Positions 7,830 to 13,236 of a DNA stretch of 13,236 nt are shown one piece after another. The first letter of the stretch is position 1. Every line of letters begins with the position of its first letter. The notes below the pieces were generated by a model that searched no databases, was not told the origin of the DNA, and saw only the letters and a program-made list of their open reading frames with translations. The DNA lies in assembly GCA_001593925.1 (NCBI GenBank), contig LUCD01000068.1, positions 1-13,236 of the forward strand, in the 5' to 3' direction. The translations under genes and the position numbers were made by a program. This DNA is from Candidatus Bathyarchaeota archaeon B26-1 (lineage in GTDB: Archaea > Thermoproteota > Bathyarchaeia > Bathyarchaeales > B26-1).

Positions 7830-8075
7830 ATGCCTGTCCTCATGAACGTAGAGAGGAGTAGCGGCAAGGAGCTGAGCGGAGGCTTCAGGGTCTCTGGTAG
7901 AGGCGTGAACCTCTGGGTCAGGGTCTACCAGACGGATTACGGGAGAAGGGTTAGGGTTACCATGTCATACTTTGATGAGGGTAGATGGGTTAACACCCCG
8001 CCCTTGTGGATGGACAGAGAACTCCTTGAGAGGTTCACCGGACGCCTAAACGCCCTATCAAAGGTCTTAACCTGA
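7830..8075 (+). CDS. Small basic protein of unknown function
   Basis: I do not recognise this 81-residue protein. ATG 7830 is chosen because aaggag (7818-7823) sits six bases upstream; GTG 7815 would add five residues. The sequence is arginine-rich (11 Arg, 2 Lys) with a modest net positive charge. It has a glycine/serine-rich first quarter, then alternating hydrophobic stretches that look like beta strands (VNLWVRVYQ, RRVRVTMSYF), three tryptophans, and a C-terminal amphipathic helix (RELLERFTGRLNALSKVL). There are no cysteines, so no zinc finger, and no membrane segment or signal peptide. The strand-then-helix order is compatible with small nucleic-acid-binding folds, but that is a guess. 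Its position just after the histone suggests a shared transcript and perhaps a chromatin or transcription role. Confidence 0.75.
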   Translation: MPVLMNVERSSGKELSGGFRVSGRGVNLWVRVYQTDYGRRVRVTMSYFDEGRWVNTPPLWMDRELLERFTGRLNALSKVLT

Positions 8076-8157
8076 AGCGGTGATGTACGCCTCCGGATGC
8101 CCTCCGCTAATTCCTCTCTACCCCCCTCTTTTCTTAAATCGTCTCCCCTATCTGTGA

Positions 8158-8174
8158 AAGTCTCTGAGAGACTT
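8158..8174. repeat. Perfect palindrome, 7-bp arms
   Basis: The sequence aagtctctgagagactt has seven-base arms around tga. It lies between the small protein gene and the membrane peptidase gene. It could be an operator or an RNA hairpin; nothing in the sequence decides which. Confidence 0.45.
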
Positions 8175-8210
8175 GAAGGTTGAGTGAATAAGGCAAAATC
8201 TCTCCGGCTC

Positions 8211-8228
8211 TTAGAACGCCTGTTCTAA
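8211..8228. repeat. Perfect palindrome, 7-bp arms, before peptidase gene
   Basis: The sequence ttagaacgcctgttctaa has seven-base arms around gcct and ends 16 bases before the GTG at 8245. At this distance it would overlap or adjoin the promoter of that gene, so a repressor-binding operator is plausible (inference). No clear TATA box is visible nearby. Confidence 0.45.
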
Positions 8229-8244
8229 AAAGTAGAATTATCAA

Positions 8245-9156
8245 GTGGTAATTCCCCTTTTACTAAACGGTCTTCAAGAGGTGGAGAGAGGAGAATTGGC
8301 ATCGCTGCCTCTAAACCGTAAGTATCTGCTGGCGGCCATACTTTTAGGCGTTCTCGTCTCATTAGCAACAGGAATAGTTGAGAATCCTCCGGACTTCAGC
8401 GTGATCGGGTATAAGTATTATGGTTATCCCCTTGTCTGGAGGGTGACCAAAACCCTTCAACCCACCGAGTTTCGGTTAACCAGCCTCTTCATCAACGTTC
8501 TCTTCTGGACCGCGATCTCCATCCTAGCCATCCTCTTTTTGAAAGTCGCGGCTCCAAAACTGAGGTTTGAAGTCGATTACGGAGCGGCCCTTCTATTCAT
8601 AATCATCCTAGCCCTCTCCGGTTTCCTCATGGACCTTACTCACGAGCTCGGCCACGTAGCGTGGGGAGTATCCGTTGGTGGAAGACTCGCCTACCTGAAG
8701 GTGGCCTTTCTAGAGATATATCCCCAGCCCGCATTGACACCGGAGTTTCAGTTAGGACTCGCGAGGATTGAAGGGTTAAAGACGGACTTCGCGTATGGCC
8801 TAATGCTTCTAGGAGGCTCGTTGACAACAAATATCGTCTCATGGCTCTTGGCCATACTCATCCCAAGAATGAACCTTGGATATAAGACGCGGGTGGGAAT
8901 GAGGATCATGGGCATCCTAGGCCTTCTCGACCTGCCGCTTTACACGATCCTCCCGCATCTAGGCCTCCGCCACTGGTTCCTCCTAGGAGGCAGAACACCT
9001 GAACCCCTCATTGGAGCGAGGAAGATCGGCGTACCGGACCCGGTGTTCTACGCCGCTGTCACCCTCACCACGCTTGGGCTGGCTCTCCTTTACTTCAAAC
9101 CTTTCTGGGAGAAGTGTTGGATGAGCATAAAGTCCGCACGGTCCTCCTCAAGATAA
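8245..9156 (+). CDS. Membrane HExxH metallopeptidase-like protein (M50-like)
   Basis: Predicted multi-pass membrane protein with a zinc-peptidase motif in a membrane segment. Hydrophobic segments lie near residues 27-45, 80-102, 113-132, 187-207, 222-240 and 268-286. HELGH at 133-137 gives two histidine ligands and the catalytic glutamate. LLDLPLYTILPH at 227-238 could supply the third ligand (D229), as the late Asp motif does in site-2 proteases. The block LRHWFLLGGRTPEPLIGARKIGVPD after it looks conserved-type but I cannot name a family. Substrate unknown. GTG 8245 is the first possible start, with a stop codon just upstream and no SD; TTG 8296, downstream of gaggtg, would remove 17 residues without losing any membrane segment. 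It stands alone and converges on cofE, 55 bases away. Confidence 0.75.
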   Translation: MVIPLLLNGLQEVERGELASLPLNRKYLLAAILLGVLVSLATGIVENPPDFSVIGYKYYGYPLVWRVTKTLQPTEFRLTSLFINVLFWTAISILAILFLKVAAPKLRFEVDYGAALLFIIILALSGFLMDLTHELGHVAWGVSVGGRLAYLKVAFLEIYPQPALTPEFQLGLARIEGLKTDFAYGLMLLGGSLTTNIVSWLLAILIPRMNLGYKTRVGMRIMGILGLLDLPLYTILPHLGLRHWFLLGGRTPEPLIGARKIGVPDPVFYAAVTLTTLGLALLYFKPFWEKCWMSIKSARSSSR

Positions 9157-9211
9157 GTTTGGGAGGGTTCAGATAATCGTGGAACATACTCGAGACCCGA
9201 GAACCCCCATC

Positions 9212-9964
9212 CTAGATGAAGAGAGACTTCTCCCTCGGCCTGAGAAGCCTCTTCGAAGTTGCATCCTCAGACCTCTGGTACCTGTAACCTCTTATTATCG
9301 CGGCGGGTACACCCTCGTCAGCCTGACCTATGACTAGCTCGGCCGCTGATGAGAGCTCATCCGCTACTGCTGTCCGCTTCACCTTGAGTGTGTACCCGAA
9401 GAGGTCGTTCTCTCCCCTGCGGTCGCGTAGGGGCTCTATCCCAGCCACACCTATCGCGACGTTTATCTCTCCTTCTCGTAGGGCTCTCCCATGGGTGTCG
9501 GAGATTATGACGGCCACGTCTTTGCCGGTCAGCTCTCTTACCCTCTCCCTTATCCTGCGGGCTGAGAGGTCCGGGTCTTCGGGTAGTAGGGCGACGTTCC
9601 TCTTTCCGGGCACGTTCGACTTATCTACTCCAGCGTTGGCGCAGATGAAGCCGTGTCTCGTCTCAACTATTATGTGGCCGTCTCCCATGCGGACTATGCT
9701 CTTAGCCTCCCTAAGGACGACCTCTACGAGGGAAGGGTCCTTCCCGTACTCTTCGGCTATGGTTTCGGCGAACCTTGAAGGCTTCACCTCGTCGAGGTTT
9801 ACGATCCTTCCTTCAGCCCTAGAGACAACTACATGCGTAACGACTATTATGTCCCGGTCTTGGATGGGGGTTCCTTGGGCCTCAGCCGCCTTGACTATGG
9901 CCTCGCCTACGTCGTCACCTTCCTTTATGATTGGCACGCCTTTGATAGGTATGATCTCAATCAT
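9212..9964 (-). CDS. cofE: Coenzyme F420-0:L-glutamate ligase
   Basis: Adds L-glutamate residues to F420-0 using GTP, completing the gamma-linked tail of coenzyme F420, the deazaflavin hydride carrier. The 250-residue protein begins MIEIIPIKGVP and carries EGDDVG at 15-20, THVVVSRAEGR at 43-53, ETRHGFICANAGVDKSNVPG at 101-120 and ISDTHGRALREGEINVAIG at 154-172. D114 and D156 in the last two blocks are the likely metal-binding aspartates. Length matches the single-domain archaeal enzyme; the C-terminal nitroreductase-like domain of actinobacterial FbiB is absent. ATG 9964 gives the standard N-terminus and has gagg ten bases upstream; ATG 9973 and TTG 9979 are possible. It is transcribed alone, divergently from the aminotransferase gene, so this cell probably makes F420, although no other cof gene is in the window. 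Confidence 0.94.
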   Translation of the reverse strand: MIEIIPIKGVPIIKEGDDVGEAIVKAAEAQGTPIQDRDIIVVTHVVVSRAEGRIVNLDEVKPSRFAETIAEEYGKDPSLVEVVLREAKSIVRMGDGHIIVETRHGFICANAGVDKSNVPGKRNVALLPEDPDLSARRIRERVRELTGKDVAVIISDTHGRALREGEINVAIGVAGIEPLRDRRGENDLFGYTLKVKRTAVADELSSAAELVIGQADEGVPAAIIRGYRYQRSEDATSKRLLRPREKSLFI

Positions 9965-9979
9965 TGAGAGCATCCTCAA

Positions 9980-10147
9980 CCCTTAAAATCCTTGAAACAA
10001 GGAGAAGAGTTAGGCTTCTAACCCTAAATACCTTCCCCTTTACAGGGAACAAACACGCCAACAGGAGAAAATCTTAAGTTAACATTCACCGCCCTAGAAA
10101 TAAAGAACCCCTTAAGAAGAGGCCGCCTTGAATTTGGAGGTGTTTAG
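9980..10147. promoter_or_regulatory. Divergent promoter region between cofE and the aminotransferase gene
   Basis: These 168 bases must hold both promoters. For the plus strand, aaataaag at 10098-10105 is a weak TATA candidate, and ggaggtg lies directly before the TTG start. For the minus strand, the complement of 10023-10033 reads ggtatttaggg, a possible TATA-like element with a start near 10002. Both are inferences from spacing. Confidence 0.35.
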
Positions 10148-11371
10148 TTGGCTAAGCTGGCTTTGAAAGGCGGAAGGCCCGTACGGGAGAAACCTTTCCC
10201 TTCATGGCCCGTGTACGGCGAAGAGGAACTCGAGGCCCTCAAAGAGGTCTTGGAGAGCGGGGTGTGGGGGGTAGGCGGTAACAAAAAAGCCGAGTTCGAG
10301 AAGAGGTTCGCCGAGTACCACCGTGTCAAGTATGGGGTAGCCGTTACGAACGGAACCGCCGCGCTTGAGATCTCTCTGAGGGCGGCTGGAATACCTGCTG
10401 GGAGTAGTGTGATAATGCCGGCTTACACCTTCATGGCGACGGCGACCGCCGCCATCTACGCCAACCTTGTCCCGAAGTTCGTCGATATAGACCCAGACAC
10501 GTACACGATCGATCCCTCAGCCGTCGAGGCCGCCATAACGGAAGATGTGAAGGCCATAATCCCCGTCCATATAGCTGGTTGCCCTGCGGACATGGAGAAG
10601 ATCAACTCTATAGCGGAGAAGTACAACCTAGTCGTGGTGGAGGATGCTTGCCAAGCTTGGGGAGCCGAATGGAACGGGAGGAAGGTCGGCTCCTACGGGG
10701 ACTTGGCGGCCTTCAGCTTCCAGTCGAGCAAGAACATAACCAGCGGGGAGGGAGGAATAATCCTCACTGACAACCGTAAACTCTACGAGACGGCTTGGTC
10801 GTACAGTAACTGTGGAAGGAGCATGGAGGGGGCATGGTACGAACATTTCATACCTGGAACCAACTGTAGGATCACAGAGTTCCAGGCGGCTATCCTCCTC
10901 GCCCAATTGAGCAGGCTTCCGGAACAGTCCGAAATCAGAGAGGATAGGGCCAGATACTTGACGAGCCTCCTCTCCAAGATAGACGGCGTGACCCCTCTAA
11001 AGAGGCCGGAGAAGGCCACGAAGCACGCGTACCACCTATACATCTTCAAGTACAGTTCTGAAGCTTTTGGGGGTCTCTCCAGAGAAAAGTTCAGAGAAGC
11101 CTTAGTAGCCGAGGGGATACCCTGCAGCTTGGGATACACACCCCTATATAGAGCTCCAGCCTTCCAGAACCTCAAACGGATACCCTTCATACCAAAGAGC
11201 ATATCTGAGAAGATGGACTACTCAGAGGTCTCTCTGCCAAACACGGAGAGGGCATGCTACAAGGAGGCCCTCTGGTTCACTCAGAGAATGCTGTTAGGCT
11301 CAAGGGAGGACATGGAAGACATCGTCGCGGCTATAGAGAAGATCAAAGAGAATGTGGATGAGCTTCTCTAG
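10148..11371 (+). CDS. DegT/DnrJ/EryC1/StrS family PLP aminotransferase
   Basis: Fold-type I pyridoxal-phosphate enzyme of the family that transfers an amino group to keto-sugars or keto-cyclitols. The 407 residues show TNGTAAL at 67-73, PAYTFMATATAA at 91-102, PVHIAGCPADM at 139-149, VVEDACQAWGA at 163-173 with D166 and Q169, and SFQSSKNITSGEGG with the Schiff-base lysine K195. NCRITEFQAA follows as expected. The N-terminal ALKGGRPVREKPFPSWP resembles members annotated as inosose aminotransferases or amino-sugar enzymes, but the substrate cannot be fixed by reading. TTG start, with ggaggtg nine bases upstream of it. The next gene, a ceramidase-family hydrolase, starts 17 bases after the stop and is probably in the same operon. 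Confidence 0.92.
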   Translation: MAKLALKGGRPVREKPFPSWPVYGEEELEALKEVLESGVWGVGGNKKAEFEKRFAEYHRVKYGVAVTNGTAALEISLRAAGIPAGSSVIMPAYTFMATATAAIYANLVPKFVDIDPDTYTIDPSAVEAAITEDVKAIIPVHIAGCPADMEKINSIAEKYNLVVVEDACQAWGAEWNGRKVGSYGDLAAFSFQSSKNITSGEGGIILTDNRKLYETAWSYSNCGRSMEGAWYEHFIPGTNCRITEFQAAILLAQLSRLPEQSEIREDRARYLTSLLSKIDGVTPLKRPEKATKHAYHLYIFKYSSEAFGGLSREKFREALVAEGIPCSLGYTPLYRAPAFQNLKRIPFIPKSISEKMDYSEVSLPNTERACYKEALWFTQRMLLGSREDMEDIVAAIEKIKENVDELL

Positions 11372-11388
11372 AAGGGAGGTGTGCGGCG

Positions 11389-12717
11389 TTGGGAAACCTG
11401 AAGGCCGGGGTCTCCAAGGTTGACATAACTCCTCCCTTAGGAGTCGACCTTTCGGGTTACGTTCTGCGGGATAAGCCTTCAGAAGGAGTCCACGACAACC
11501 TCTACGCCAGAGCGTTAGTCCTTGAAGATCGCGGCGTAGGCGAGAAGGCAGTTCTGGTCTCAGCCGATCTTTTGGGGCTCTCAAGGGAGTCCGTTGAGCG
11601 GATAAGGAGAGAAGCCTCCGAGAAGACGGGTATAAAGCCTCAAAACATGATCATTGCGTGTACACACACCCATTCAGGCCCCGCAACCGTGAACCTGAGG
11701 ATGCTGGGAGAGATAAACCGGAGGTACCTCGAAGCGGCGGAACAGAAGATAATTGACTCGATCGTCCAAGCCTCCAAAGATATGGAGGACGCTAAAATCT
11801 CTGCTGGAAGAGGCTTTGTCAAGGGCGTCGGCTACAACAGGGACAGGAGGGCTGAAGGCCCCCTCGACGAGGAGCTAGGAGTCATACGCATAGATAACTC
11901 TGAAGGGGAAGTCCAATGCTTGGTCCTCAACTACGCCTGCCACCCCGTCATCCTCGGCCCCCGAAACCTCCTCGTCTCAGCAGACTATCCAGGAGTCGCG
12001 ACGCGTACCGTTGAAGAGAGACTGGCAAAGTGCTGTATCTTCACGACCGGGGCGGCTGGAGACATCGACCCTCTCATCAACTGGAAGGCTTGGGGGAAAG
12101 GAACATTCAAGGACGTCGAGGAGGTCGGTAGAATGATCGGAGATGAGGCCGTTAGGGTTGCTGAGGGTTTAAGAGGGGTCTCCGAGGTCAGGATTGGCTC
12201 CCTCCAGAAGGTCCTTGAACTCCCCGTTGAGCCTCCCCCAACCATAGAGGAAGCCCGCAGAGAAGTCGAATCGGCCAAAGAGAAACTTAAAGCGCTCAAG
12301 CTGGAGGGGTCCGAGCCTGGAAGAATCAGGATAGCCGAGGCGATGGTCCAGTGGGCTGAGGATGTCCTCAGACACGTCGAGGAGGGAAGATTCCCAAGGG
12401 TAAACCCCGTTGAGATCACCCTAATAGGCATAAACGAGATTCTCCTAGTCGCCGTTCCGGGAGAACTCTTCGTTGAGATCGGCCTAAAGATAAAGAGGCG
12501 TTCACCCTTTAGGCATACATACGTGATAAGCTACGGAAACGGCTTGGTCGGGTACTTCCCTACGGCCGAATCCTTCAAGAGGGGTGGATATGCACCAAAA
12601 GAAGCGCCCAAATACTTCGGCGTAACCTTCCTAAAGCCTGAAGCCGAACACATCCTCGAGGAGGGAATACTCACCCTAACCAAAGAACTGTACGACGAAC
12701 TCTGGAAGAGAAGATAA
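11389..12717 (+). CDS. Neutral/alkaline ceramidase-family protein, cytosolic
   Basis: Member of the neutral ceramidase N-terminal family, zinc-dependent amidases. The 442 residues carry THTHSGP at 92-98 with H93 and H95, NYACHPVILGP with H185, SADYPG at 198-202, GAAGDIDP at 221-228, VPGELF, and YGNGLVGYFPTAESFKRGGY near the C-terminus. Together these supply the His, His, Glu, Tyr zinc ligands expected of the family. True ceramidases are secreted proteins of about 650-700 residues with an extra C-terminal domain; this one has no signal peptide and no such domain. The GAAGDIDP block differs from the SNAGD.SPN form typical of ceramidases, which suggests a different substrate or mechanism. TTG 11389 follows ggaggtg by seven bases. 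It pairs with the upstream aminotransferase, hinting at an amide of an amino-sugar or amino-cyclitol as substrate (inference). Confidence 0.85.
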   Translation: MGNLKAGVSKVDITPPLGVDLSGYVLRDKPSEGVHDNLYARALVLEDRGVGEKAVLVSADLLGLSRESVERIRREASEKTGIKPQNMIIACTHTHSGPATVNLRMLGEINRRYLEAAEQKIIDSIVQASKDMEDAKISAGRGFVKGVGYNRDRRAEGPLDEELGVIRIDNSEGEVQCLVLNYACHPVILGPRNLLVSADYPGVATRTVEERLAKCCIFTTGAAGDIDPLINWKAWGKGTFKDVEEVGRMIGDEAVRVAEGLRGVSEVRIGSLQKVLELPVEPPPTIEEARREVESAKEKLKALKLEGSEPGRIRIAEAMVQWAEDVLRHVEEGRFPRVNPVEITLIGINEILLVAVPGELFVEIGLKIKRRSPFRHTYVISYGNGLVGYFPTAESFKRGGYAPKEAPKYFGVTFLKPEAEHILEEGILTLTKELYDELWKRR

Positions 12718-12773
12718 CGCCGCACAACAAACCGTCTAAAACTCTCACCACCAAACAATTCCAAGAACAAAAA

Positions 12774-12781
12774 CTTTAAAG
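12774..12781 (+). promoter_or_regulatory. TATA element for tRNA-Ser
   Basis: The sequence ctttaaag lies about 30 bases before the mature tRNA 5' end, the usual distance for an archaeal promoter. It sits in a strongly G-poor stretch. The spacing supports a tRNA beginning at 12810 rather than at 12848. Confidence 0.55.
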
Positions 12782-12816
12782 AACCCCACACCAACCAAAT
12801 TCTAAGAGAGCCGGGG

Positions 12817-12854
12817 ACACCCATCGCCAGGGCCTCACCGGCCCCGACAAGGGG
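12817..12854 (+). other. Inferred tRNA intron 1, acceptor stem/position 7-8
   Basis: These 38 bases separate the acceptor strand from U8. The exact ends may shift by up to four bases because gggg occurs at both 12813-12816 and 12851-12854. The insert folds: caccc 12818-12822 with gggtg 12852-12856, tcg with cga (12824-12826/12845-12847), a cca bulge, then gggcc with ggccc (12830-12834/12840-12844). A textbook bulge-helix-bulge is not obvious for any register I tried. Confidence 0.65.
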
Positions 12855-12878
12855 TGGCAGAGTGGCAATGCGCTGGAC

Positions 12879-12900
12879 ACCCAAAAGAAGAGGGCCGGAA
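12879..12900 (+). other. Inferred tRNA intron 2, anticodon loop before U33
   Basis: These 22 bases must be removed to give a seven-base anticodon loop with U33. They lie between positions 32 and 33, not at the common 37/38 site. An internal ccc/ggg pairing (12880-12882/12892-12894) is possible. The junction may differ by one base, and no canonical bulge-helix-bulge was found. Confidence 0.65.
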
Positions 12901-12956
12901 TCGAGATCCAGTGGCCCTTCGGGGCCTCAAGGGTTCAAATCCCTTCCCCGGCGCCA

Positions 12957-13236
12957 AACTAACAGTTTAAATCCTTGGTTACGTGTACATTTTGAATTTT
13001 TCAGATGATTCTTCCATCTCCAAACGCCTCTAATGTGCCATTGAGGTAGATATTGTCCTTTTTAAAAACGAGCGTGAGGATGGACAACCGGGGTAAGCTC
13101 CGACTTGGGTATCCATCATCTTTATGACGGGTCAAACGCCCTTTAAATGTAAGGTTAGGTATTGCCGATTTAATGACAAACTTCGCGCCTGCAACGTGCT
13201 TTTATGAATAAAGATTTTGAGGTTGATAATAATCTT
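12957..13236. other. Intergenic region with no recognised gene
   Basis: I see no convincing coding frame on either strand. The region is more A/T-rich than the genes. It contains a TATA-like tttttaaaaa (around 13059-13068) followed by a possible hairpin at 13079-13117 (gatgga/tccatc outer stem, caa/ttg, and cgggg/ctccg with one G-U pair around taag). A small RNA is conceivable but unsupported. Confidence 0.3.

Larger units (their letters stand above)
12810..12956 (+). tRNA. tRNA-Ser(CGA) with two introns
   Basis: The 3' part is clear: T stem 12929-12933/12941-12945 with loop ttcaaat, acceptor strand ccccggc at 12946-12952, discriminator G 12953 and encoded CCA 12954-12956. A long variable arm (ggccc/gggcc with a ttcg loop, 12913-12926) marks a class II tRNA, and discriminator G points to serine rather than leucine. 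The internal box tggcagagtgg is at 12855-12865. The matching acceptor strand gccgggg is at 12810-12816, so about 38 bases lie between it and U8. The anticodon stem is ctgga (12873-12877)/tccag (12907-12911). The only possible U33 is at 12901, giving loop c-tcgaga and anticodon CGA, with about 22 extra bases before U33. Both insertions are inferred as introns removed by the tRNA endonuclease. Confidence 0.85.

Noticed and set aside
9330..9986. 218-residue open frame on the + strand
   Set aside because: It is antisense to cofE, serine/threonine-rich low-complexity in translation, and shows no family motif; it arises from the codon bias of cofE.
11985..12431. 148-residue open frame on the - strand
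   Set aside because: It is the complement of the ceramidase-like gene, Ser/Thr-rich, with no motif.
12848..12956. tRNA beginning at 12848 with only one intron
   Set aside because: Only four of seven acceptor pairs form (caagggg against ccccggc), whereas 12810-12816 pairs in all seven positions and lies at the right distance from a TATA element.

Overview
This window comes from an archaeon. It contains an archaeal histone, a coenzyme F420 ligase (CofE), the archaeal GHMP-type shikimate kinase, the archaeal 3-dehydroquinate synthase II, and a serine tRNA that appears to carry two introns. Genes are G+C-rich, tightly packed, often translationally coupled, and use GTG and TTG starts behind strong Shine-Dalgarno (SD) sequences. 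Histone, F420 and a multi-intron tRNA together fit a TACK-group archaeon (Bathyarchaeia-like is my best guess), but no ribosomal RNA is present to settle this.

Region 1 (1-7287, + strand) is one long operon for chorismate synthesis. In order it encodes aspartate kinase, 3-dehydroquinate synthase II, type I 3-dehydroquinate dehydratase (AroD), shikimate dehydrogenase (AroE), GHMP shikimate kinase, EPSP synthase (AroA) and chorismate synthase (AroC). Synthase II belongs to the archaeal route that starts from aspartate semialdehyde, so the leading aspartate kinase plausibly supplies the precursor. The first enzyme of that route (ADH synthase) and aspartate-semialdehyde dehydrogenase are not in the window. 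Two features stand out. A 12-bp inverted repeat forms a hairpin just upstream of the first gene. The last gene, aroC, is split by a one-base frameshift about 40 codons before its natural end; the missing conserved C-terminus is intact in the +1 frame.

Region 2 (7288-8244) holds an inverted repeat ending in a T-run, a histone gene with a clear TATA element and SD, and a small unrecognised basic protein just downstream of the histone. Two perfect short palindromes lie before the next gene.

Region 3 (8245-9979) has a membrane-embedded HExxH metallopeptidase-like protein (+), which converges on cofE (-).

Region 4 (10148-12717, +) is a two-gene unit: a DegT/DnrJ/EryC1/StrS aminotransferase and a neutral-ceramidase-family protein with no signal peptide. 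The substrates of this pair cannot be read from the sequence.

Region 5 (12718-13236) carries a G-poor promoter region, tRNA-Ser(CGA) with two inferred introns, and about 280 bases with no recognisable gene apart from one possible hairpin. No mobile element, CRISPR array or rRNA was seen.
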